A DNA stretch of 40,729 nt from Pseudomonadota bacterium (GTDB lineage Bacteria > Pseudomonadota > Alphaproteobacteria > JACQOE01): assembly GCA_016202695.1 (NCBI GenBank), contig JACQOE010000030.1, positions 1-40,729 of the forward strand, read 5' to 3'. Position 1 is the stretch's first letter; each line of letters starts with the position of its first letter. Positions 29,767 to 39,702 of this stretch are shown piece after piece. The translations under genes and the position numbers were made by a program. The notes under the pieces were generated by a model, which saw nothing but the letters and a program-made list of their open reading frames with translations, was not told the origin of the DNA and did not search any database.

Positions 29767-32171
29767 AGCTCACCCTCTCCTGGCTCAAGGACCACCTGGA
29801 GACCGCGGCCCCGGTCCAGGCCATCGCCGAGAAGCTCTCGATGATCGGCCTCGAGGTCGAGGCGGTGAACGATCCGGCCGCGACCTTCGCCGGGTTCGTG
29901 GTCGGGCAGGTGATCGAGGCGCGCCGCCACCCCAACGCCGACCGGCTCAGCCTCTGCCGGGTGGAGACGGGGCGAGGGGTGGTCGAGGTGGTGTGCGGGG
30001 CGCCCAATGCGCGGACCGGCCTGAAGGGCGTCTATGCCCCCGTCGGCAGCACCATCCCCGGCACCGGCCTCGTCCTCAAGGCGGCCAGGATCCGGGGGGT
30101 GGAGAGCCACGGCATGCTGTTGTCGCTCCGCGAGCTGGGCCTGGGCGAGGACCACGCCGGCATCGTCGAGCTCGACCCCGGGGCGCCGGTCGGCGCCCCC
30201 TTCGCCGAGGTCTTCGGCCTCGCCGACCCGGTGATAGAGGTGGCGGTGACGCCGAACCGGGCCGACTGCCTGGGCGTGCGCGGGATCGCCCGCGACCTCG
30301 CCGCCGCCGGCATGGGCCGGCTCAAGCCGCTGGCGGCGGCGCCGGTGCCGGCGCGCTTTCAAAGCCCGGTCCGCTGGCGCCTCGATTTCCCCGCCGCGGC
30401 CGCCGGCGCCTGCCCCTTCATCGTCGGGCGGACGATCCGGGGGCTCAGGAACGGACCCAGCCCCGGCTGGCTCAAGGCGCGGCTGGAGGCGATCGGGCTC
30501 CGCCCGATCTCGGCGCTGGTCGACGTCACCAACTACTTCGCCTACGATCTCGCCCGGCCGCTGCACGTCTACGACGTCGAGCGCCTCGCCGGGCGCGAGT
30601 TGGTGGTCCGCTTCGGGCGCCGGGGCGAGCGGCTCCTGGCCCTCAACGAGCGCACTTACGAGGCCGACGAGGACATGATCGTCATCGCCGACGCGGCCGG
30701 GCCGCAGGGCTTCGGCGGCGTGATCGGCGGCGAGGCGACGGGCTGCACCGGGGCGACCACGAGCGTGTTCCTCGAGGCCGCGCTCTTCGATCCGGTGCGG
30801 ATCGCCGCCACCGGGCGCCGGCTCGGCATCCAGAGCGACGCCCGCTACCGCTTCGAGCGCGGCGTCGATCCGACCTCGGCGATGGCCGCGGCCGAGGCGG
30901 CGACGCGCATGATCCTCGATCTCTGCGGCGGCGAGGCGAGCGACATCGTCGCCGCCGGGGCCGAGCCCGACTGGCGGCGGACCATCGCCTTCCGGCCGGG
31001 GCGCATCGCCACCCTCGGCGGGGCGCAAGTCCCCGAGGCCGAGGTGGTCGGCATCCTCGCCGCCCTCGGCTTCGAGGTCGCCGGGCGCGCCTCCGGCACG
31101 CTCTCCGTCGCCGTGCCCTCGTGGCGGGGCGACGTCGCGGGCGAGCCCGACCTGGTCGAGGAGGTGCTGCGCATCTGGGGCTTCGACCGCATCGCGACGG
31201 TGGCGGTGGCGCGCGAGGGCGGCCTGCCCAAGGCCGCGCTCGGCCCGATGCAGCGCCGGGTGCGGAGCGCGCGCCGGGTGCTCGCCGGGCGCGGCCTGGT
31301 CGAGACGGTCAGCTTCTCGTTCGTCGGCGCCGACCTCGCCGGACTCTTCGGCGGCGTTCCCGACACGCTCCGGCTCGCCAACCCGATCGCCAGCGACCTC
31401 GACGTGATGCGCCCCTCGCTGCTGCCGCACCTCCTTGCCGCGGTGCGCCGCAACGCCGATCGCGGCGTTGCCGATGTCGCCCTCTTCGAGATCGGCCCCC
31501 AGTTCGCCGGCGACCGGCCCGAGGACCAGGCCCGGGTGGCCGCGGGCGTGCGCGCCGGGCGCACGCACGCCCGCCACTGGGCGCAGTCCCCCCGTCCGGT
31601 GGACGCGATGGACGCCAAGGCCGACGCGCTCGCCCTCCTCGCCGCGGCCGGGGCGCCGATGGCGGCGGTGCAGGTGGCCGCCGAGGCACCCCCCTGGTAC
31701 CACCCCGGAAAATCGGGGGTGCTGAGGCTTGGGCCCAAGGCCGCGCTTGCCCATTTCGGCGAGCTCCATCCGCGCGTGCTTCGCCACCTCGACCTCGCCG
31801 GGCCGGCCGCCGGCTTCGAGGTGTTCGTCGAGCGGATTCCGTTTCCGCGGGCGGGGCGGGCGGCGCCGGCGCCCTTCCGGCCCTCGCCCTACCAGGCGGT
31901 CGAGCGCGACTTCGCCTTCGTGGTGGCGCGCGAGGTTCCGGCCGAGGCGGTGGTGCGCGCGGCGCGCGCGGCCGAGGCGATGCTGATCGTCGAGGTCGGC
32001 GTCTTCGACCTCTACGAGGGGACCGGGATCCCGGCCGGCAAGAAGTCGCTCGCCCTCTCGGTCAAGCTCCAGGCGACGGACCGCACCCTCACCGAGGCCG
32101 AGATCGAGGAGGCGGCGGGGCGCATCGTCGCCGGGGTCGAGACCGCCACCGGCGGCACCTTGCGCGGCTGA
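29763..32171 (+). CDS. pheT: phenylalanyl-tRNA synthetase beta subunit
   Basis: An 802-residue partner of PheS that edits misacylated Tyr-tRNA-Phe and binds the tRNA. Domains in order: tRNA-binding OB fold (~38-150, [23 protein letters not shown]), B3/B4 editing domain (~205-380, [22 protein letters not shown]), B5 domain (~400-475), a catalytic-like core (~480-690) and the ferredoxin-like anticodon-binding domain (~708-800, [21 protein letters not shown]). It starts at an ATGA overlap with pheS, indicating translational coupling. Length and domain set are normal. Confidence 0.97.
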   Translation: MKLTLSWLKDHLETAAPVQAIAEKLSMIGLEVEAVNDPAATFAGFVVGQVIEARRHPNADRLSLCRVETGRGVVEVVCGAPNARTGLKGVYAPVGSTIPGTGLVLKAARIRGVESHGMLLSLRELGLGEDHAGIVELDPGAPVGAPFAEVFGLADPVIEVAVTPNRADCLGVRGIARDLAAAGMGRLKPLAAAPVPARFQSPVRWRLDFPAAAAGACPFIVGRTIRGLRNGPSPGWLKARLEAIGLRPISALVDVTNYFAYDLARPLHVYDVERLAGRELVVRFGRRGERLLALNERTYEADEDMIVIADAAGPQGFGGVIGGEATGCTGATTSVFLEAALFDPVRIAATGRRLGIQSDARYRFERGVDPTSAMAAAEAATRMILDLCGGEASDIVAAGAEPDWRRTIAFRPGRIATLGGAQVPEAEVVGILAALGFEVAGRASGTLSVAVPSWRGDVAGEPDLVEEVLRIWGFDRIATVAVAREGGLPKAALGPMQRRVRSARRVLAGRGLVETVSFSFVGADLAGLFGGVPDTLRLANPIASDLDVMRPSLLPHLLAAVRRNADRGVADVALFEIGPQFAGDRPEDQARVAAGVRAGRTHARHWAQSPRPVDAMDAKADALALLAAAGAPMAAVQVAAEAPPWYHPGKSGVLRLGPKAALAHFGELHPRVLRHLDLAGPAAGFEVFVERIPFPRAGRAAPAPFRPSPYQAVERDFAFVVAREVPAEAVVRAARAAEAMLIVEVGVFDLYEGTGIPAGKKSLALSVKLQATDRTLTEAEIEEAAGRIVAGVETATGGTLRG

Positions 32172-32197
32172 GACCCCGCCCGCGAGAGGCGAACCCG

Positions 32198-33088
32198 ATG
32201 GGGCGCGACCGATCCGACCCGCCGCCGCTTAGCGAGGCAGTGGACCTGCTGCTCCCCCAGCAGATGGCGCTCCAGTGCGAGCGGGTGGGGGTGGCGAAGA
32301 CGCGGATGGACACCCTCAGCCTGCTGGCGCTGGCCGTGCTGGCGGGGGCCTTTATTTCCTTCGGCGCGCTCTTCTCGACCACCGTAACGGCGGGGGCGGC
32401 GGGGGCGATTCCTTACGGGGTGGGGCGGCTGCTCGCCGGGCTCGTCTTCGCGCTCGGCCTGATCCTGGTGATCGTCGGCGGGGCCGGGCTCTTCACCGGC
32501 AACAACCTGATGGTGATGGCCTGGGCCGGAAGGCTTGTGGGCACGGCGGAGGTGCTCCGCGCCTGGGCCCTGGTGTTCGTCGGCAACCTTGCCGGCGCGG
32601 TCGGGACCGCGGGGTTGGTGTTCCTCTCCGGCCAGCACGGCTTCGGCGGCGGCGCGGTCGGGGCAGCCGCGCTCGCCATCGCCGAGGCCAAGGCGGGCCT
32701 TTCCTTCGTCCAGGCGTTCTTTCTCGGCGTGCTGTGCAACGTGCTGGTCTGCCTCGCGGTCTGGCAGTCCTACAGCGCGCGGCGGGTGTCGGGGAAGGTG
32801 CTGGTGATCGTGCCCCCCATCGCCGCCTTCGTCGCCGCCGGCTTCGAGCACTCGATCGCCAACATGTACTTCCTCGGCCTCGGCCTCCTCATCAAGACCC
32901 TCGCGCCGGCCTCGTTCTGGTCGCTGATCGGCAAGGGGCCGGACGACTTCCCGGCCCTCGACGCCGCCAGCGCGATCGCCAATCTGCTGCCGGTGACGCT
33001 CGGCAACATGGTCGGCGGCGTGGTCCTGGTCGGCGCGGTCTACTGGTTCATTTACCTGCGCAAGCGCCGGCCCGGAGCGAGCGCCTGA
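32198..33088 (+). CDS. formate/nitrite transporter family channel
   Basis: A 296-residue pentameric FNT channel passing formate, nitrite or similar small anions. Six hydrophobic helices are visible. The conserved central His218 ([11 protein letters not shown]) and Lys165 ([15 protein letters not shown]) match the key residues His209 and Lys156 of FocA, and [20 protein letters not shown] is a signature. The substrate cannot be told: no formate lyase, nitrite reductase or hydrosulfide gene is near. The ATG at 32198 follows GAGAGG by 8 bases. It sits between pheT and lepA, an unusual place, with 26 bases after pheT, so read-through is likely. Confidence 0.9.
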   Translation: MGRDRSDPPPLSEAVDLLLPQQMALQCERVGVAKTRMDTLSLLALAVLAGAFISFGALFSTTVTAGAAGAIPYGVGRLLAGLVFALGLILVIVGGAGLFTGNNLMVMAWAGRLVGTAEVLRAWALVFVGNLAGAVGTAGLVFLSGQHGFGGGAVGAAALAIAEAKAGLSFVQAFFLGVLCNVLVCLAVWQSYSARRVSGKVLVIVPPIAAFVAAGFEHSIANMYFLGLGLLIKTLAPASFWSLIGKGPDDFPALDAASAIANLLPVTLGNMVGGVVLVGAVYWFIYLRKRRPGASA

Positions 33089-33162
33089 GCCCGCCGGGGG
33101 GCCGGTTGCGCGCGCCTCCCGCAGGCCCTATGTTCCAGCCCGACGGGACCGCCCAGGCGCGC

Positions 33163-34965
<1,803 letters not shown>

Positions 34966-35014
34966 GAGCCGGCGACCTCGCGTTTGCGGGCCTGCCTGGT
35001 TCTGGCGTCCGCGC

Positions 35015-35530
35015 TCAGTCGCGCTCGCGCGTGGCCCGCTCCTCGCGTCCCTCGCGCTCCTCGGGGAGTTCCGGCCCGGCGAAGGGCACCACCTTGTGCG
35101 GCGGCGGCTCGCCCGGCGGCTCGATCGGGGCGTCCTCCTTCGCGGCCAGGGCGCGGAGCTCGTCGAGGTTGAGGTAGACCTCGGGCGGCTCGGGGTCGGG
35201 GCGCGAGCGCATCATCGCCGCGAGCTCGTCCTCGCGGCTGGGGGGCGTGCGCCGGCGGAAGAGCCAGACGAGGGCGATTCCGGGGGCGCCGAGGAGGAGC
35301 CAGGCCGGAACCCTGAGGAGGGTGACGAGGACCGGGTCCCAGAGGGCGGGATGGACGTTCTGCTTGAGCGCGGCCCGCACCAGGCGGAGGCTCAGGGGAT
35401 GGACATGGTCCCAGGTGGCGTAGGCCGAGACCGTGCCGGCGGTCTCGGTGAGCACCAGCACGGCCGATTCGATGGCCGCGGTGGCCAGCGCGGCGACGAT
35501 GAGGAGCCAGCCGAGGAGCCTTCCGACCAT
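35015..35530 (-). CDS. two-helix membrane protein of unknown function
   Basis: A 171-residue protein I do not recognise. Helix 1 spans ~4-27 (RLLGWLLIVAALATAAIES) and helix 2 ~66-91 (PVLVTLLRVPAWLLLGAPG). Between them lies a ~38-residue loop (SAYATWDHVHPLSLRLVRAALKQNVHPALWDPVL) that would face the periplasm if both ends are inside. The C-terminal 80 residues are charged and Pro/Glu-rich, with YLNLDELRALAAKEDAPI as a possible short helix. It is convergent with lepA and upstream of tRNA-Ser on the other strand. The codon pattern looks native, so it is probably a real gene. Confidence 0.7.
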   Translation of the reverse strand: MVGRLLGWLLIVAALATAAIESAVLVLTETAGTVSAYATWDHVHPLSLRLVRAALKQNVHPALWDPVLVTLLRVPAWLLLGAPGIALVWLFRRRTPPSREDELAAMMRSRPDPEPPEVYLNLDELRALAAKEDAPIEPPGEPPPHKVVPFAGPELPEEREGREERATRERD

Positions 35531-35661
35531 GACCTGCCCGCGCCCTGCGCGCTCCCGACTCCGGTCCCTCGCCCCGGGGACGAGCCTATCAGAACGGGGG
35601 GTGGCTGTCGCAGGCCTTGTCGCCGGCGGGCGGCGGACGGAGTCTCCGGGTCCGCTCCGGC

Positions 35662-35689
35662 TTGCGCGCGCACGGCGGATGAGTATGGT
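35662..35689 (+). promoter_or_regulatory. candidate promoter of tRNA-Ser
   Basis: TTGCGC (35662-35667) is followed after 16 bases by TATGGT (35684-35689), about 24 bases before the tRNA 5' end. Both elements match only in part, but position and spacing suit a tRNA promoter. Confidence 0.4.
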
Positions 35690-35712
35690 CGGGGGGCCCG
35701 CTTTCCCGGGCC

Positions 35713-35803
35713 GGAGGGGTGGCCGAGCGGTCTAAGGCGCACGCCTGGAGTGCGTGTATACGCCAAAAGCGTATCGTGGGTTCGAATCCCACCCCCTCCG
35801 CCA
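35713..35803 (+). tRNA. tRNA-Ser (anticodon GGA)
   Basis: A 91-base class II tRNA. Acceptor strands GGAGGGG and CCCCTCC pair fully, with discriminator G and encoded CCA. The anticodon stem CACGC/GCGTG holds CTGGAGT, giving GGA, which reads UCC and UCU. The long variable arm pairs ATACGC with GCGTAT around CAAAA. The T arm is GTGGG-TTCGAAT-CCCAC. Its 3' end is partly repeated at 37146. Confidence 0.97.
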
Positions 35804-35830
35804 GGCTTGGCTCTTCGAGCTTCGGCTGGC
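35794..35830 (+). repeat. att-like direct repeat, copy 1 (3' end of tRNA-Ser)
   Basis: The last 10 bases of tRNA-Ser plus G (CCCTCCGCCAG, 35794-35804) and, 14 bases later, GCTTCGGCTGGC (35819-35830) recur in the same order at 37146-37156 and 37169-37180. Integrating elements often target tRNA 3' ends and leave such a duplicate. The repeat is seen directly; its origin by integration is inferred. Confidence 0.5.
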
Positions 35831-35917
35831 TTACGCCAATAAGTCAACCGAAGCGAGATTAGAGCGCGGCTGCCCTCCGAAGTTCCGCAAGGAGCGAAGG
35901 AGGGCCGGAGAACGGCT

Positions 35918-36937
35918 TCATTCGGCCGCCGCGAAGCTCTTTTTCAAGAAGGCAACGGTTTCGTCCAGCGCGAACGAAGCCGCCTGAGAGGAATAGGCCA
36001 TGGTCGCGCCGCGGCTTTGGCACCCTTGCGGGAAACTCTGAGTGATCGTTCCGTCGACTTGAAGAAAGACACGACTGCTTTCTCCGAAGTTTGCGAGGGT
36101 GAAAGGACAGGTGCCACTTCCGGGAACGTTGGGGTTGGATTGCGCCCTGTCGTTAAGGAACGAATGAGTGGCGCCCGGGACCAGTTTGTAGGTCAGGGAA
36201 ACCGGCGGATTCTCCCGCAGGACGTAGTCGACCCACGCCTTCGTCCGCGACCACGACATGAGGTCGTCCTTCTCGGCGGGAAGGATCAGGATGGGTGTCC
36301 GGGTCGAGACATCCTTGCCGGTCGGCACGAAATAACCGCCGGGATAAATCGCGACCAGGGCCGCAAAGCGCGGACCGTTCTCGCCAACGTATCTCTTGCG
36401 GACGCGTTCGCTCGCCGCGAGCAGGGCGCTATTGCCTCCCGCCGACAGGCCGACGACCGCGACGCGCCTGGCGTCGATGCGGGGAGTGGCCGCGAGCGCC
36501 TTGAGGGCCATGTAGGCGTCGGCGGCCTGGTGGATTTCCAGGCGCGGGCCGCCGCCCGATTGGCTTGCGTTGCCTGAACTGCCGAAATTCCTGGGAGCAA
36601 AGCTGTGGTACGTCAGGGACGCGAAGCCGGCCTTGCGCATCGCTGAGGCGACCGTCGCGACATCCGATCCCGGACCCGCGCTGGTGTGGGCAACGATCAC
36701 CGCCGGGACCGGGCCTGCCACGGCATCGGGATAACTGAGGCGGCCCGAAATCTTGACGTCGGACGAAGTCTCTCCCCTCAGGAAAGCCGGAACCACCCGA
36801 TTGCCTTCGCCGGGGTAGAGCGGTGAATCGAACTCCACCTGCTCGTCGCCCCGCGCCCCCGACCACCCGACCGTTGAAATTGAAATAATGAGCGCCGCGG
36901 AAACCGTCCACGCCCAGTCCCGAACATTGGTCTTCAT
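35918..36937 (-). CDS. exported dienelactone-hydrolase-like alpha/beta-hydrolase
   Basis: A 339-residue hydrolase with a signal peptide (WTVSAALIISISTVGWSGARG, ~10-30), so probably periplasmic or secreted. The triad is Ser165 in VGLSAGGNS, an Asp at 224-225 in PAEKDDLMSW and His258 in GATHSFLN. The order and spacing fit the dienelactone hydrolase/acetyl-esterase group; the substrate is unknown. Two cysteines near the end may form a disulfide. Codon use is visibly less GC-biased than in neighbours, and the gene lies between tRNA-Ser and a partial copy of its 3' end, so transfer is likely. A seven-codon leader ends 2 bases before its ATG; the gene itself has only a weak ribosome binding site. 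Confidence 0.83.
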   Translation of the reverse strand: MKTNVRDWAWTVSAALIISISTVGWSGARGDEQVEFDSPLYPGEGNRVVPAFLRGETSSDVKISGRLSYPDAVAGPVPAVIVAHTSAGPGSDVATVASAMRKAGFASLTYHSFAPRNFGSSGNASQSGGGPRLEIHQAADAYMALKALAATPRIDARRVAVVGLSAGGNSALLAASERVRKRYVGENGPRFAALVAIYPGGYFVPTGKDVSTRTPILILPAEKDDLMSWSRTKAWVDYVLRENPPVSLTYKLVPGATHSFLNDRAQSNPNVPGSGTCPFTLANFGESSRVFLQVDGTITQSFPQGCQSRGATMAYSSQAASFALDETVAFLKKSFAAAE

Positions 36938-36939
36938 GG

Positions 36940-36963
36940 TTAACGTCTCGCCTGTGGCGACAT
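36940..36963 (-). CDS. seven-residue leader peptide ahead of the hydrolase
   Basis: ATG at 36963 opens MSPQARR and stops at TAA, 2 bases before the hydrolase ATG. GGAGGA (36976-36971 on the minus strand) lies 7 bases upstream, a far better ribosome binding site than that of the hydrolase. This suggests translational coupling: ribosomes load here, stop and restart on the hydrolase. It could also be chance, or the mark of a frameshift in the hydrolase start. Confidence 0.4.
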   Translation of the reverse strand: MSPQARR

Positions 36964-36998
36964 TTCGGCTTCCTCCTGAAATTGGCAGACGGCCCCTT

Positions 36999-37066
36999 GT
37001 GTCGCAAACACAAAATTTCGGCCATTCGGCGACACGGCGTACGGAAGTTTGCCACTGAAAGTGGCA
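36999..37066. promoter_or_regulatory. two inverted repeats upstream of the hydrolase
   Basis: TGCCACT (37050-37056) and AGTGGCA (37060-37066) are a perfect seven-pair palindrome around GAA, the size and form of a repressor site. GTGTCGC (36999-37005) and GCGACAC (37029-37035) form a second, wider inverted repeat. Both lie 60-130 bases before the hydrolase start, where its promoter should be. No clear -35/-10 pair was found. Confidence 0.35.
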
Positions 37067-37145
37067 TCGATTGACCGAGGAGTTTGCCGCAACTTTCGCC
37101 GACCGCGCTCCGGCAAGCTGGAGAAGGTGCGAACCCGGTCCCTCT

Positions 37146-37180
37146 CCCTCCGCCAGCCTATGCCTCTGGCTTCGGCTGGC
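37146..37180 (+). repeat. att-like direct repeat, copy 2
   Basis: It repeats CCCTCCGCCAG (37146-37156) and GCTTCGGCTGGC (37169-37180) from the tRNA-Ser end, 1352 bases away, with a gap two bases shorter. The bases just before (GCGAACCCGGTCCCTCT) faintly resemble a T arm, as in a decayed tRNA-Ser tail. With copy 1 it brackets the hydrolase gene and its control region. The 279 bases from here to 37459 hold no gene. Confidence 0.5.
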
Positions 37181-37459
37181 AGGCCACGAAGTGGACCGAG
37201 AACCGCCCGGCGGTGATCGCCGCCCGTGCGCGGCACGCGCCAGGGACCGGCCGCGAACCGACGCCCCGTTCCGCTCGTCCCGCTCCACCGGGCTTGGCGG
37301 CGAGAAGCGGGCTGTCGCGCCTTTGCCGCGGCCGGGCGGGGCGCGGCCCGAAGACACCCCTTCCGCCGGCGCGCAAAACCGTGTAGCGCAGGGGGGTCTC
37401 ATCGGTCCGGGCCGGCGGGCGGCAAGGCCCGGCGGCCCTCTCCTTGGAGGTTTGCGGTC

Positions 37460-39115
37460 ATGGCAAAGATGACGGGCGGGCAGGTGATCGTCCGCACCCT
37501 GATGGGCCACGGGATCGACACCGTCTTCGGCCTGCCGGGGGTGCAGCTCGACAACCTCTTCGACGCCCTTTACGAGGCCAAGGGCCGGATTCGCACCATC
37601 CACACCCGCCACGAGCAGGGCGCCGCCTACATGGCGCTCGGCTACGCCCAGTCCTCGGGCCGGGTCGGCACCTGCCTGGCGGTGCCCGGGCCGGGGGTGC
37701 TCAACATGGGCGCGGCGCTCGCCACCGCGGCGGGCTCGAACGTGCCCGTCCTCTGCCTCACCGGCCAGATCCCCTCCTACCAGATCGGGCTCGGCCTCGG
37801 CATCGCCCACGAGATCCGCGACCAGCCCCAGGCGCTCGGCGGCATCGTTAAGTGGGTGGGGCGCGCCGGGGCCCCCGCCGAGGTGCCGGGCGTGCTCCGC
37901 GAGGGCTTCCGCCAGATGCTGGGCGGCCGCCACCAGCCGGTGGCGTTCGAGATGGCGCCCGACCTGATGGGCCGCGCCGCCGAGGTCGAGCTCCTTGCGG
38001 CCGAGCCCGACTACCCCGAGCCGGGCTTAAGCGAGGGGGCTCTGGCGTCCGCGGCGCGGCTCCTGGGCGGGGCGGAGAAGCCGGCGATCTTCGTCGGCAG
38101 CGGCGTCTTCGGCGCCGAGGCCGAGCTCAGGCGCGTGGCCGAGCTCCTCGAGGCGCCGGTGATCATGAGCCGCACCGGGCGCGGCGCCTTGAGCGACCGC
38201 CACCACCTCGCCCAGGGCATCATCGAGGGGCAGCTCCTCTGGGGCGCAACCGATGTCGCCCTCGTCGTCGGCACCCGCTTCCTCTCGCCGGCGCTGGCCT
38301 GGGGCCGCGAGAAGGAGGTGAAGGTGGTGCGGATCGACATCGACCCCGAGCAGGCGGCGAAGCCGCGCCCGGCCGACGTCTGCCTCGTCGCCCGCGCCAG
38401 GACCGGGCTCAGGCTGCTGGCCGAGCGGCTGGAGGGGCAGAACCGTGCCCGCCCCTCGCGCAAGGCGGAGATGGCGGCGGTGAAGGGGGAGGTGCAGGGG
38501 CGGCTCGCCCGGCTCCAGCCCCAGCACGGCTTCGCCACCGTCATCCGCGACGAGGTGCCCGACGACGGCTTCCTCGCCACCGACGTGACCCAGCTCGGCA
38601 CCTTCATCCAGCACGGGGTGCCGATCTACGAGCCCCGGACCCTGATCACGCCGGGCTTCCAGGCGACGCTGGGCTACGCCTTCCCGGCCGGGCTCGGCGC
38701 CAAGGTCGCCAATCCCGAGCGCAAGGTGGCGGTCATCATCGGCGACGGCGGCTTCATGTTCACCGTGCAGGAGCTTTCGACCGCGGTTAAGCACGGGATC
38801 GAGGTGGTCACCATCGTCTTCCGCGACGACGCCTTCGGCAACGTCAAGCGCATCCAGAAGGAGAGCTACGGCGGGCGGAACATCGCCGTCGAGCTCGCCA
38901 ACCCGGATTTCGTCAGGCTGGCCGAGAGCTTCGGCATGCTGGGCCTGCGCGCGAGGACTCCGGCCGAGCTCAGGCGCGCGCTGCGCGAGGGCTTCGCCGC
39001 CCGCGGGCCGGCGCTGATCGAGGTGCCGGTCGGCGAGCTTCCCGACATCTGGAAGCTGATCCAGCGCCCGCCCTCGCAAGGGGTGGTCGGGGGCCCGGCG
39101 GGGCGCGCGGGCTGA
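37460..39115 (+). CDS. ThDP-dependent enzyme of the acetolactate synthase family
   Basis: A 551-residue thiamin-diphosphate enzyme with the usual three domains: PYR (~1-170) with the catalytic Glu52 in RHEQGAAYMALGYAQ, a central domain (~190-330, KPAIFVGSGVFGAEAELRRVAELLEAPVI) and PP (~370-535) with the ThDP/magnesium motif starting at Gly428 (GDGGFMFTVQELSTAVKHGIEVVTIVFRDDAFGNV). It is ilvB-like, but no regulatory subunit or branched-chain gene is near, so a true acetolactate synthase is doubtful; a catabolic carboligase or decarboxylase fits as well. GGAGG lies 10 bases before the ATG at 37460. It is followed by an exonuclease gene after 23 bases. Confidence 0.85.
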   Translation: MAKMTGGQVIVRTLMGHGIDTVFGLPGVQLDNLFDALYEAKGRIRTIHTRHEQGAAYMALGYAQSSGRVGTCLAVPGPGVLNMGAALATAAGSNVPVLCLTGQIPSYQIGLGLGIAHEIRDQPQALGGIVKWVGRAGAPAEVPGVLREGFRQMLGGRHQPVAFEMAPDLMGRAAEVELLAAEPDYPEPGLSEGALASAARLLGGAEKPAIFVGSGVFGAEAELRRVAELLEAPVIMSRTGRGALSDRHHLAQGIIEGQLLWGATDVALVVGTRFLSPALAWGREKEVKVVRIDIDPEQAAKPRPADVCLVARARTGLRLLAERLEGQNRARPSRKAEMAAVKGEVQGRLARLQPQHGFATVIRDEVPDDGFLATDVTQLGTFIQHGVPIYEPRTLITPGFQATLGYAFPAGLGAKVANPERKVAVIIGDGGFMFTVQELSTAVKHGIEVVTIVFRDDAFGNVKRIQKESYGGRNIAVELANPDFVRLAESFGMLGLRARTPAELRRALREGFAARGPALIEVPVGELPDIWKLIQRPPSQGVVGGPAGRAG

Positions 39116-39138
39116 GCGGCCCGATAGCGGGAGAGGCG

Positions 39139-39702
39139 ATGCCGGGGTTCGTTGCCCTCGATTTCGAGACCGCGAATTATCGGGCGAGCAGCGCCTGCGA
39201 GGTCGCGCTGGTGCGGGTCGAGGCGGGCGGGATCGTCGCCGAGCTTTCCTTTCGCATCCGCCCGCCTTCGCCCGAGTTCGTGCCGTTCTTCAGCGCGCTC
39301 CACGGCATCACCTGGGATCAGGTGAAGGACGAGCCGGACTTCGCCCAGCGCTGGCCGGAGATACGGCGGTTCCTCGCCGGCGCCGATTTCGTCGCCGCCC
39401 ACAACGCGCGCTTCGATCGGGCCGTGCTGGCGGGCACTTGCGCGCATTACGGGCTCGCGCCGCCGTCCCTCCGGTTCCTCTGCACCGTTGCCCTCGCACG
39501 GCGGGTCTGGGGCCTCTTCCCGACCAAGCTGCCGCGGGTCTGCAAACGCCTTGGGGTGCCGCTCCCCAGGCACCACCGGGCGCTCGACGACGCGCGGGCC
39601 TGCGCCGGGATCGTTCGGCTGGCGCTGGCCGAGGCCGGGCCGGGGGCAGTGGCGGGCCATCTGTCCGCCGACGGCCTGGGGCGCATGGCTTCTTGGCCAT
39701 GA
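39139..39702 (+). CDS. DnaQ-like DEDDh 3'-5' exonuclease
   Basis: A 187-residue exonuclease of the DnaQ/epsilon superfamily. Exo I is ALDFETAN (Asp8, Glu10), Exo II is AAHNARFDRAVL (Asp93), and Exo III is HHRALDDARA (His146, Asp151). It lacks the polymerase-binding tail of DnaQ, so it is a free-standing nuclease, perhaps in DNA repair or RNA trimming. GGGAGAGGCG just before the ATG is a good ribosome binding site. Its stop overlaps the start of the SUMF1-domain gene in an ATGA, so the two are translated together. Confidence 0.88.
   Translation: MPGFVALDFETANYRASSACEVALVRVEAGGIVAELSFRIRPPSPEFVPFFSALHGITWDQVKDEPDFAQRWPEIRRFLAGADFVAAHNARFDRAVLAGTCAHYGLAPPSLRFLCTVALARRVWGLFPTKLPRVCKRLGVPLPRHHRALDDARACAGIVRLALAEAGPGAVAGHLSADGLGRMASWP

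Noticed and set aside
29706-31787. A 693-codon minus-strand open frame opposite pheT
   Set aside because: pheT is fully intact on the other strand; the antisense frame has only GC-driven composition.
37226-37459. A 78-residue N-terminal extension of the ThDP enzyme
   Set aside because: GGAGG is correctly placed for the ATG at 37460, where the family begins; the upstream frame is Arg/Gly-rich and unlike protein.
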